Assembly: GCF_000485595.1 (NCBI RefSeq)
Contig: NW_014577986.1
Location: 92,683 to 138,061 of the forward strand
Direction of reading: 5' to 3'
Length of the DNA stretch: 45,379 bases
Source of the DNA: Priapulus caudatus
Lineage: Eukaryota > Priapulida > Priapulimorpha > Priapulimorphida > Priapulidae
The position numbers and the translations under genes were made by a program. This document shows positions 1 through 9,606 of this stretch, piece after piece. The notes under the pieces were generated by a model. It searched no databases and was not told where the DNA came from. It saw nothing but the letters and a program-made list of their open reading frames with translations. The stretch's first letter is position 1. Each line of letters opens with the position of its first letter.

Positions 1-42
<42 letters not shown>

Positions 43-52
43 TCTCCTTCCA
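1..52. repeat. (CT)n microsatellite in an intron
   Basis: An almost pure CT dinucleotide tract opens the window, with a second short CT run at about 77-90. It is the polypyrimidine-rich intron end upstream of the exon that begins at 98, so it also serves as the pyrimidine tract of that acceptor. Confidence 0.85.
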
Positions 53-97
53 TTAGCTGTCCCCGCTCAGCGTACCTCTCTCTCTCTCTCCATGCAG

Positions 98-2183
98 GCG
101 ACACTGGTGCGTAACACGACGGATGAGAACGAGGCGCGCATTCTCTACGAGTATCTCGCCGAGGCATCCGTCGTCTTCCCTAAAGTTTTCCCCGTCATGT
201 GAGTAGATGCGTCGCGTCGCCGTGGCAACGACATCGCGACGCGATCCAGGGACTGTGGGGGGCGTCACCTTTTGCTCAGTGCAGTTTGATGAAGAACTTT
301 CTATAAACTCAGAAAATTTAACCCTTTACTTTACAACAGATGTTTTACTTTATTTTTATTCGTAAAATTTATTTTAACGAGTTTAAAACTTAAACATTTT
401 TAACGGTTTCATGTAACGTCGTTTCGGTTAAACTAGCGGTTTTCAGGAACCTAACAACGACATTAATGGGGCAATTTGTAAAAAAATTCCTAAAAACACT
501 AAAAGTTGGTAAAAAAAAATATTTTATTCACCGTCCATCTTTGTCGTGGTTTTCGGGATTCCTAACTACGACGCTAACGGGGGGAATTGTCACGTATACG
601 TTGTATATCAAAAAAATGCTTACCGTCCGTCCGTCCGTGCGTCTGTCGTCGCTTGCAGACACAGCCTCGTGGACGCTAAGATCAACAGCGTGCTGGCACT
701 CTGCCACGACCAGGTAATCCTGAACGCTGTGCAGAGCATCATCCAGAACATGATCGCATACGAAGACTCGTCCTCGCAGCAGCTGCAGCTCAGCTACCTG
801 CAAAGTACGTCTGCCACGCTGCCGCGCCGGGGCCGGGGGCGGAGGAGGGCCGGGGGCGGGGGCGGGGGCAGAGTCACGCTCTGGCTCAGGTTTTGGAAAA
901 TGGGGAAATGTTTTTCGGGTTGACTTGTCTACTGTGATTGCTGGCTGTCGTATCGGTGCGGTGTACTTACGTGTGGTTCATACGTTGCAGGCTGTGGATT
1001 CGGAGGGCTTTGGCGGTTTGCGGGGCCTTTTTGCAAGGTGAGTGCTCAGGTCGACTCAACACGCATTGCCGGTTCCCGTTTTCAACGTGATTTCCTGTAC
1101 TGTCTGATGTAGCCACGTTTCTAACGCTCACTTGTTCGTCAGAGCCGATGGCGAGCAGCGATGTTTGTGGTTGTTCACTTGTTTGTTGCAGACGACGGTG
1201 TGCGACCCGCGTTTCTAGCCGTTCACTTGTTTATTGCAGGCGTCAGTGAGCAACCCTCGTTTGCAACGCCCCCCTTTTTTGTTGCCGACGTCGGGTGTTT
1301 CTACGCGTTCGCTTGTTCTCGTTGCCGACAACATGCATCTTTGACGTTCGCTTGTTTCTCGTTGCCGACGACGGCGAGCCCGGACAACGCCGAGCTGTTT
1401 GTGACGTTCGCTTGTTTCTCGTTGCAGACGACGGCGAGCCCCGACAACGCCGAGCTGTTTGTGAACTGCCTCGAGGCGATGGTAGAGACGGGGTTGCCCG
1501 GGGACGATGCGGAGCAGCTGTCGCAGTACCCGAGCACACTCTCCGTCTCCTCCAACCTCAACCTCTCCTCCTCCATGTCCAGCCTCACGCTGAGCTCCCC
1601 GACCGAGAAGGAGGTCACGGGGGTAAGCAAGGTCACGGGGAGGTCACGGGAGTAAGCGAGGTCAGCTGGAGGTCGCAGGGGTGAGCGGGAAAGCGGGGGT
1701 AAGTGGGGTCAGGGGGAGGTCGCAGGGATCAACAGGGTCAGAGGGAGGTCATGGGGTTAAGCGAGATAACGAGTAAGCCAGGTCACGGGATGAGACGGGA
1801 TGCTTGCGGATAAATGCGCGATTCTGGCAGGCGCAAGGGTTACGAGTAACGACTAACTCAGACGAAATTTAAGAAATCGAGGAATTCGCGGGAATCGGTC
1901 TCGTGTCGGGGGCGCGCGTCTCGGCGAAACGCCAACCGAGCGGTCGTCCGAGATCGCGCGCGGAAACCACGAACCTGAGATGCCTGCCGCCGCTTATGTC
2001 TGTCTTTCTCTCTCACGCGTCCTCTCTGCGCAGGTGCTGGAGTACTCGCAGGCGAACGGAGCGACGAACAGGATGCGGCACGGCTCAGCGAACCAGGTGT
2101 GCAAGCAGCGATCGGTCGGCGGCAGCTTCAAGCGCAAGAGCTCCAAGAAGAACGGCGCAAACCCGCAGACGCAGTACGAGTAG
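98..2183 (+). CDS. C-terminal part of an unidentified protein (5 exons, 5' end outside window)
   Basis: Five exons join in frame: 98-198, 659-804, 991-1037, 1428-1622 and 2034-2183 (TAG at 2181-2183). All have AG acceptors and GT donors, and phases match at each junction (2, 1, 0, 0). The partial product is about 213 aa. Its first part is helical and leucine/valine-rich (for example EARILYEYLAEASVVF and NAVQSIIQNMIAYED), as in an armadillo/HEAT-type or similar alpha-helical domain. Then come a short GFGGLWRFAGPFCK segment, a serine-rich stretch (NLNLSSSMSSLTLSS) and a basic tail with SFKRKSSKKNG. I do not recognise the family, and the helical reading is by composition only. The 47-nt exon 991-1037 rests on splice sites and phase alone and is the least certain. 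The 60-bp duplication at the fourth exon's acceptor and the repeat array at its donor are described separately. Confidence 0.75.
1174..1463 (+). repeat. Minisatellite carrying copies of a splice acceptor
   Basis: Five or six decayed copies of a unit built on GTTCGCTTGTTTCTCGTTGC occur here. The last two (1344-1403 and 1404-1463) are exactly 60 bp and nearly identical. The final copy contains the real acceptor (TTGCAG, exon start 1428) and the first 36 nt of the exon. The copy before it reads TTGCCG, so it lacks the acceptor AG although it carries the same downstream exon-like bases. Earlier copies near 1174 and 1222 retain TTGCAG. Confidence 0.8.
1608..1800 (+). repeat. Minisatellite carrying copies of a splice donor
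   Basis: The exon ending at 1622 finishes GAGGTCACGGGG followed by the donor GTAAGC. The intron then repeats variants of this junction about 6 times at 18-30 bp spacing: GAGGTCACGGGAGTAAGC, GAGGTCGCAGGGGTGAGC, GAGGTCATGGGGTTAAGC and others. Several keep a usable GTAAGC or GTGAGC donor. Confidence 0.75.
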
Positions 2184-2606
2184 TCGCAGGGTCGCCATGG
2201 AGAGTCCGTTGCCGCGGCGACGCAGCCGCAGTGGTGACTGTTCCTATGAGGATGTCGGGGCGGCGTCTGCTGGCTCGACCTCTGCGGTAAACTGTTTGAC
2301 CTTTGAACCCGGGTCGCGCGGCGGCCGGCTTTACCGTGCCGGAGCGTCATTTGTTGGGGATGAAGGAGAAACTTGTTGAGATGCGAACCGTCTCCTCCCC
2401 TCTCCCCTTCCTCTCCAGGCGTCGTCGCATGGCCGGGCGGCCGGGCGGCAGACGCGTGCGAGAGAGACGAGGCGGCGTTATATTTGCCAGTCATTCACGA
2501 CATTCGTAAAATGTATTTTTATGCCTTCCTAGTGGGTCTTAGCAAGAGACGGGAGTTCTGCAGGAAGTAGGCTTATACTGATGGTGAGACAACAGCGAGG
2601 GAGGTG

Positions 2607-2690
2607 AGGTGAGAGAGAGAGAGAGAGAGAGAGAGTGAGTGTGTGTGAGAGAGAGAATGAGAGAAAGAGAAACAGATTGAGGGAGTCAGG
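2607..2690. repeat. (GA)n-rich microsatellite
   Basis: A run of GAGAGA with GTGTGT interruptions lies inside the probable 3' UTR. It continues more loosely to about 2930. Confidence 0.8.
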
Positions 2691-2907
2691 AAGAGTGTGT
2701 GAGTGATAAACTGTGAAAGGAGGGTAGGGGAGAGAGAAATAAGAGAGGAAAGGGCAAGGGAAGGTGCAGAAAGACAAAAGAGGTAGGGAGCACGTGTGTG
2801 AGTGAACAAAAGTTTGAGAGGGAAGGGGTGTGTGTATCTGTACGTGCGTGTGCGCACGTGTGTGAGAGGGAGAACGACAGACAGGGACAGGCAGAGATAG
2901 TGAGACA

Positions 2908-2913
2908 AATAAA
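2908..2913 (+). terminator. Candidate polyadenylation signal
   Basis: AATAAA lies 725 nt after the stop codon of the unidentified gene. A second AATAAA at 5125-5130 is also on this strand but is 2.9 kb away. Confidence 0.4.
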
Positions 2914-3293
2914 GACAGAGAGAGTTTAACATGCCAGGTCATCACTGGCATTCGTCTATCATATATCTTTATTTGAGATTTATCCTATTAGAATCTTAAA
3001 TCCTTTGCTTTGTGAATCATCGTTACCCTATTTTATGTGAAGAGGGAGCAATTCCCATATTTTGTCATCTAGAATCAATGAGCCATTGTTGCATTGTACA
3101 GTGTAATGTAAAGAGAGATGAATGCATGTGCCGCATTCTGGTTGGAGGAATTCGCATTAATCGGCTTGGAATCTGTTGTTGCCATTGTTGTTATCGTTGT
3201 TGTACCTAAAAGATGAAAAGTTATATATTTTGGTTTCGATTATCGTACTCTCGTGTTGTTGTGAGTTTTTTCCGGCTCGGGGGAGCTTCGTAC

Positions 3294-3384
3294 GCGGCAC
3301 CTCTCCGTACACGCCGCGGCGCCTCTCCATACGCGCCGCGGCGCCTCTCCGTGCGCGCCGCGACGCCTCTCCGCACGCCGCGGC
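3294..3384. repeat. GC-rich minisatellite, about 22 bp x 4
   Basis: Four copies of a unit like GCGCCTCTCCGTACACGCCGCG, with point changes, stand in tandem. They lie at the upstream edge of a CpG-rich stretch that extends to about 3.9 kb. Confidence 0.8.
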
Positions 3385-3689
3385 ATTAGTGCACGCGTGA
3401 GGAGAGCCGGTGCGGACGGAGAGCGTAGTACAAACTCCCGAGAGTCGGCTCGACGAAGGTGACCACTGTGTTTAAGTTTTGCCGTCTTCGATCGCGGGCT
3501 CTGCGAGGGATGCATAAAGCGTGTGGGAAGCGATGATCGTGTGTGAACCACGCACACCCTTACTGTTGACAGATGTAGTGGGATGCAAATGGTTTTCACA
3601 CTTACTGCTATCACCTTGAGTGGCGGTGTTTCATCTGTCCTTTAATCTAATGAATGGACGTATGTGCGAGCGAATTATCCACACGCCCT

Positions 3690-3890
3690 GTCAGAGGACA
3701 TTGTTGCCTGGTCGTTCGGTCGGTCAGTCTCGCCCAGTTTGTAGGCGGTTTGTCACGCGTGTGCACGCCAAAATGGCGGATATGCAGCAGTTCGCTGCTA
3801 CTCGTTATTTTAGAACGTTCTATCGCAACGCTGATTGGCTATGGCTGCGTGATGTCACGCACAGCAGGCAGATAGGGTAGTTCTATCCTA
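3690..3890. promoter_or_regulatory. CpG-rich stretch with CCAAT and CRE-like motifs (possible promoter)
   Basis: The segment has ATTGGCT at 3834-3840 (a CCAAT box on the opposite strand) and, ten bases on, the near-palindrome TGCGTGATGTCACGCA, which contains a CRE/ATF-like core. A start-like context, CCAAAATGGCGGAT, lies at about 3769-3782 and opens only a 35-codon frame. CpG density exceeds that of the AT-rich DNA to the right. No gene can be attached to it on either strand, so a promoter is only one reading. Confidence 0.25.
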
Positions 3891-5340
3891 TCGACGATGT
3901 GTATCACTGCACGTTTCGTCGCTTTCTTCTCGGCTCTCTATGCATTCCCGCAGAGCAAGTCGGTCAGGGTCGATGGCGTCTGTGTCAAGGTTATGTAACT
4001 TGTGAATGTGTAATCTACTGAATTCGCTCGCTATTGGCGTCTGTCGCGCCGTAAACTTTCGTCGCATAACTGCAGATCGAGGACAGCGAGAATGTTTTAT
4101 TGAGAGTTCGATCCTTCGATCGAATTCTTCCTAGAAGATAATTGACAGATTTTGTGATAAGCACAATCACAACGTTTGCACACGATGTTACTAAAGTATT
4201 TTTTCCCCCCGACGGTAACAGCATATTTTTTGTCTTTAAATTTGTCTAAATAATATTTTGCTGTTTTCGTTGGTTATTAACTGTTGCTTCATACATAAAT
4301 GCAAGTCTATTTTACGGTGCCAAAAAGATCAAAGTAGCATTTTATCACGAGTGTTATGTTCATCTCTACAATAACTTAAATTCCAGGAGCATGTATATTT
4401 CAACCTCATGAAGTGTCGTTTTTCTTTTTCTTTTTAATGGCTGGATGTAATTTGTCCCCAGCCGGACGTAGTGAAATCATGAGTTCATGTGAGCAACTTG
4501 TTATAAGTGGAATATTGTGAGTGATCGTCGTAACAGGAATCTGTACACGAACTGGCAATTTCTCGTCGTAGATATATTTCTTCGTTGGTCTCGTGGGGCG
4601 GTGAGTTGTCAGGGGTTTCGTCCGAGCTGCGTGCATTTATGCAGTAGAGAGAGAAGCTTCCAGCACAGCAGCAAGAGCACACGATTTGTGTTGTAGGTCT
4701 TAACAGGTTAAAGTGCTGCCGCTGCAACAGCTATATGTATATATATATATGTATGTATGTATATTATATACACGTTGGTTTTTGGCAATCTAGCATTCAC
4801 TGTGACAGGGGTCTATGGTTGTAATGGTGGCAGTGTGTGAAGAGGGCTGCGCCGGACATTTTTTCCCCAAATCAAAATTACGTTTAACCTCGCATATTCG
4901 ATCTGCATACGAAATCCTGTCAGTGACATGACACGATAGTTTGCTGCGGATGCTAGCTACGTGCATCGTGAAGCATGGCCGCAAGCATCGTCAAACACAT
5001 TTCGCGCGGTAGGCAGCAACTCTCTTAGCAACGTCCAAGTACCATCATGGCGTACGTGTAAAAATTTAAATCTATAATTATTACAGCAACTTTTAGCAAG
5101 TAATATTGTGTATATTATTTATCTAATAAATGTCTAAAATTCATTAAAAAAACAGCTTGGATTCCGTGTTTGAATGTACCCTATATTATTTGCATGGCAT
5201 ACAAATAGCAAAAAATGAATTTTTTAATTCTTGGATTTTTTGGAGAAAAAATTATACAGATATTTTATACAAATGAAACTATCGTTTTATTTAGGATCCT
5301 TTGACAATTAACATCACGTGAACTACTTGGACGTTTACAT
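3891..5340. other. AT-rich intergenic DNA
   Basis: Lies between the 3' end of the unidentified gene and that of SSBP1. It contains a short (TA/TATG)n run at about 4735-4770. ATGGCCGCAAGC at 4976 begins an 11-codon frame ending at a GTAGGC donor-like site, but no downstream exon was found. I see no conserved protein. Confidence 0.5.
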
Positions 5341-5346
5341 TTATTT
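5341..5346 (-). terminator. SSBP1: Candidate SSBP1 polyadenylation signal
   Basis: The plus strand reads TTTATT here, giving AATAAA on the minus strand about 400 nt after the SSBP1 stop codon. Another TTTATT lies at about 5286. Confidence 0.4.
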
Positions 5347-5742
5347 ATCTCTTCGACGATTGCTGTAAACTTTCGTATATAAAAGACAACATGATATCCA
5401 CAATGAAATTTATCTGCATGGTTCCCATGACTGAAGGAATGCTAAAATTGGCCACAATACTCTATCCTTCATAAACACCTTAACTGTAAAACACGATTCT
5501 GGGCCAATATTTTAGGTTGCTGTAGCACCAAAAACGTGAACATACTCATACAGATACGTTCATGGTAGCGCTCATGACAACTTTCTCACACGATAGCCAT
5601 ACCCGTTTTAACGACAGGCATTCAGCCAAAACAAGGCACACTAAACAGCATATGTTGCTGCTACAGTCCAATCTACACTATGACACTGGTTGAATATATA
5701 CCAACTTAAGACAAGGAATGCCAAGAAAACATGCATCGAGTT

Positions 5743-7813
5743 CTATAATGGTTCGTCGGTGCTCGCTGCCAAATCTTGCCCACTGTCACGTGAACTGCTC
5801 AGGAATATGACATCATCTGCAACGAAATAACAGTATTTTTATTGGCAAAAGGAATAATAAATTGTTCATCAATGTTTTTTATAATTTGAAAGCCATTAAT
5901 ATTACAACTAATGCCACAGCTAATTGAGTGACTTAGATTACCTGTGTAAGGTCATTATATAAATTTGATTAAAAATAATTCTAGTTATAAATGCAGAGAA
6001 TGCCCAGCAAAATAATATAATTCTCCATCTAGAGAATAAATGCTTACTCCCTATTTATCACACTTAGTAGACAACAATGGAAAGATTGAAAATCCGTTTT
6101 GACGCAAGTCAACGATAATGAGCAAGAAAATACACATCCACTCGAATGACGGGTTTCTGTAATCTCGGAAACGTGCGGCAAACCGCCGCTATACGAACCG
6201 GCAACGATGCTGGTTGTACTCCTCTGTACGCCGCTCGCGTCTGTGATCATTCCGTAACTCAGCCGACCGCTGACGTGAACACGCATGCTGAAACACACAT
6301 GATTACACAGCAATGTAGCAGCGATGTAGGTTCAAATCACTCGAAATCCGATGCGCGTGTAACGTGTAAACCACACGAGATTCCTGCCCTACCTACTCGT
6401 GGCTTATGAATGACATAACTTGAAGTATATGGCACATGTAAGCGAAACATGAGTCTTATTTCACATAATGTCACATACAGGTCACATATACGTGACATAC
6501 ATTTGCGATAGTGACATGAACATGACACATAAGTACGTTTTGTAAAGAGATAAGCTGCCTAAACCATGCAAACGACAACACTCGCTTGTTTTACAATCCC
6601 TGTGTATTCTCCAGTTCATTAACAACCACTTGAATTGTACAAGGTGCACAGAAGATATAGTAACGATGCTTACCCTTTCTTCAGGTAATTCATCATTGGT
6701 TCTCTGAGAGTGGGCTTAAATATACTGATGCGATGCCACTCTGCCTTCTGTGTCCGCTCTATAACAAAGCAAATTACAATATTACGTTCTAACTACATAG
6801 TCATTGCATGATATTAATCACTTCGTTGTTGTTTTTTGTTGAACTGCTACACATAGAACATGTTGACTGTTAATTACCTTGATTGGCATCTGTGTACACC
6901 ATGTTTGTTGCCATGGAGAATATTACAACTGGGTGCTGTTCAGTTCCTCGCAGCATTGGATCTGCACCTACTCTTCCAAGTAGTGTTACCTGATTTATAC
7001 CTGCAGCAGCAAACACAACACATACACAACACATACACAAATAAATCTCGAAAGACTGAGGAATGCACAGACAGATTGATGGACAGACAGAAAGACAGGC
7101 AACTCGATAAGACGACACACCCATGGTAACATGCAGATATTGGGATTGACATAGACATGCAAATGTATATACATATCGATATATTTCAAACAAACGGATG
7201 TGTATTTTGAAGCATCTACATGTGAACTACATCGACAGACAAGGGTCATAGCTAGAATGGAAACGGGGGGCGGGTGGCACTTGCCCCCTCCCAGATAAAT
7301 GCCCCTAGCACAAACTGTGCATGGCTTTGCTCCCCCCCCCCACACCTCCATAATGACTTAGCTATGCCACTGGCACTGCATACTCACATTTCTCATAGGT
7401 TTGTCGTAACGTAGCCGATGTGCAGAACTCTCTCTGTAGGGTTGGAATGAGCTAGAGGGAAAATAGCTGTTCTTTTACTTTTAGTACTGTCTACTGAGCA
7501 ATGAAATACACTTTACATGTCTTTTGTATCTCCAACGTAGGGGCAATGGCTAGGGGTCAGGTTAACCCGACCAGGCTGTGTGACTAACGTCCAATTGACA
7601 ATACACCTATTCTAACGGTAGCTATTCTACCGGTATTCTAACCCTAGCAGTAGCAATAGCCAATACCGTTTCTTGGAGCTAGGGGCCAGGTATGACCGAC
7701 ACTGCGACAGTCGACACTGACACTGTGCCGCAATGCTCTGGATATTGTATATCCTGTTTATGTACATATCTAACTCTATTAATAGGTACCTGCGACACGA
7801 CGTTTCTGAACAT
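5743..7813 (-). CDS. SSBP1: Mitochondrial single-stranded DNA-binding protein (complete, 6 exons)
   Basis: Minus-strand exons 7813-7790, 7433-7388, 7000-6878, 6758-6674, 6287-6199 and 5816-5743 total 441 nt (146 aa plus TAG). All introns are GT-AG and phases match throughout; human SSBP1 is 148 aa. The protein coats single-stranded mtDNA as a tetramer and works with Twinkle helicase and DNA polymerase gamma. The start MFRNVVSQREFCTS is basic and hydroxylated, as expected of a mitochondrial presequence. The OB fold then shows INQVTLLGRVGADPM (residues 25-39), VVIFSMATN, WHRISIF (72-78), MMNYLKKG and GRLSYG near 100, with STTSIVADDVIFL closing the fold. The tail after FLS is short and divergent. 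Exon 1 codes only 8 aa and was set by matching ATG, donor and phase; the other five exons are firm. GCN1 lies head to head with this gene. Confidence 0.93.
7256..7370. repeat. Possible dispersed-repeat fragment in SSBP1 intron 2
   Basis: C-rich and G-rich tracts are followed by TAGCTATGCCACTGGC, a phrase resembling tails of dispersed repeats in many animal genomes. No target-site duplication, terminal repeat or coding remnant is visible, so identity is uncertain. Confidence 0.25.
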
Positions 7814-8206
7814 TTCTGTCTGTGGCTTGATTACTATCTTGATATGACTGAACACAACAACAGATCACCACAACATGTGTCGATTCACGTGGTCGTGAAT
7901 TATGGGATAGCTATGACCCATGACCTATGACATATCATGGAAATCGCAGCTTTCAAGTTCCCATGCCATGGCATATGCATAGAAGAAAAATAAATGCGTT
8001 CATCAAGTTTTACATGATATCAAAACTTAAATAGAATTAATTGATGACGCTGTGGCCACAGTTCAAAAATTTTACAACGAGGAGTGGCAGTATTTAGGCA
8101 AACAAATCATTACATTGCCCTGATTGACAGGGTACATGACCCAGGGCACCGGTTACCGGCTGTACATGCATGTTTCGTTGCAGGAAAGACTGTTCACTTG
8201 ACCATA
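7814..8206. promoter_or_regulatory. Shared 5' region of SSBP1 and GCN1 (candidate bidirectional promoter)
   Basis: Only 393 bp separate the SSBP1 initiator ATG (minus, 7813) from the GCN1 initiator ATG (plus, 8207), so both 5' UTRs and core promoters must fit here unless there are further upstream non-coding exons. No clear TATA box is seen. The segment is not notably CpG-rich. A bidirectional arrangement is inferred from geometry. Confidence 0.6.
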
Positions 8207-9606
8207 ATGGCGAATCTCGTGCAGGTATTTTTCATTACGGCGATGTTTGGCCGGCATTTATCATGTCGTCGTCGATTAGTGCAATATCATTTATGTAAAT
8301 GATCAACGCGTCAACGACGGTTACTGTTATAGTATTAACGTGGCACCTTTGTGTTGATGGAGATCGCCAATGTTATTTGTAGTGCTGTGCATGTACATAA
8401 GCGTGTCTTGATACGTGACACATGACATGTGTGATCACTAGGCTCTACATCAGTACATGGCGCAATTCTAGTGTGGGAACCCGGGTCTCATCATGCATCA
8501 CGTGTACATCCCCTTCATGTAAAGTGAAATAAATACACGACAACATACTTGCTACTTAACAAATTAAACAATTACCGTTTGTAGGACATAGCAATATAAC
8601 TAGTAGCACTGTAAGCAGGATATTTGAGAAGGCATGCTGTTTATGGACGGATGGAGTGGGGAGGGCGCGGGAGGCTTGGCAGGTTTAACCAATTGGAGTC
8701 ATATACGCGTGTCATAAGCAGCCCCCAATACACAGGTACACTCGATCGGTTCGGAGACATACGTTAAGGTGGGTGGGACTGTGGTGAGATTGTCGAAATT
8801 AAACAGCTGGAAATTAAGGCATGTTGATTAGGGAGGTAAGACAAGGACGAAGGAATATGACACATGTCCCAAATTAGCTTCAGCTTTGAAGGCATATTGG
8901 AACCGGTGTTTAATTAGAGGATTGCGAAGAACCCTGATATAAGTATGACTGATAACTGTGTGTTTTATTAGCCAAGTGATATCCTGAAGGAATTGGTGTT
9001 GAAAATCACAACATCAAAGAGGCGAGAAAGAGAAAGAATCCTTCTGGCTGTGACATCACTTTTGGAGAATGGAAAAGGTAGATAAATAGTTGTTATATAT
9101 TTGGATATAAATTTGATAATGAATGTGATATTTGTTAAGGCAACACATAATACACTCACGTGGCCAGCTTCTTCTCTGTGTATTACAATATTCTATATTA
9201 TATAGATGTTCAAGACAATACCGTAAAAGGAATACTGAAGACCCTTTCACTAACCCTGTCAAGGTAAGTTCGCAACTGTGTTTTAACTGCAGCACGTCAC
9301 CTTATGTAATTCATATTGTCATCATTTGTTGTGTATTCCTCTCACAAAATCTTACACTGTTTGTGTTTTTCATCGAACATATTCTGCGACTCTGCTTAAT
9401 TTATTCGATATCACCACTGCATTGGTTTGATGCTCAAACGTAGTGTAATAAATATTTGAATTTCATGGCATTGTCAGGTATCAGGACAAGAAATCGCGAC
9501 AGTATGTGGCGAAAGTTCTTGTATCTCTGGCGTCCAGCAACGGTCCGGCGACGCTGTCCTGCATGACCAGTGTCCTGTCCGAAATCAAGCAGACGTCGGT
9601 TGCAAC
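8207..9606 (+). CDS. GCN1: GCN1 exons 1-4: initiator Met and first HEAT helices
   Basis: Exon 1 (8207-8224) codes MANLVQ and exon 2 (8972-9077) continues [19 protein letters not shown], matching the human N terminus where KVTT and a KERRE-like cluster follow at the same distance. Exon 3 (9206-9263) gives [16 protein letters not shown], like human AVKGLCKLFCLTLHR. Exon 4 (9478-9606) gives [20 protein letters not shown], matching the human YRDAASRRAL helix. Phases are 0, 1, 0 (nt 2) and 2 as required. The ATG was chosen because it is the only upstream one followed by a donor in the right phase. Intron 1 (8225-8971) shows no repeat or second gene. Confidence 0.9.

Larger units (their letters stand above)
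2184..2930 (+). other. Probable 3' UTR of the upstream gene
   Basis: This follows the TAG at 2181. It holds a purine-rich GA tract at about 2607-2690 and GA/GT-rich sequence to 2930, and has no convincing open frame. The C/T-rich frames on the opposite strand are low-complexity shadows of this tract. The first canonical AATAAA is at 2908-2913. Confidence 0.5.

Noticed and set aside
2529-2951. 140-codon minus-strand frame rich in Ser and Leu
   Set aside because: It is the complement of the GA/GT-rich 3' UTR tract and of low complexity.
3775-3880. Short frame starting ATGGCGGATATGCAG
   Set aside because: Only 35 codons, without homology or splice context. It overlaps promoter-like motifs, so its coding status is unsupported.
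4976-5012. Possible start exon ATGGCCGCAAGC with a GTAGGC donor
   Set aside because: The frame is only 11 codons, and no downstream plus-strand exon exists before the SSBP1 gene, which is on the other strand.
7256-7370. Full transposable element in SSBP1 intron 2
   Set aside because: Only a short phrase resembles repeat tails. No ends, duplication or coding remnant could be seen.
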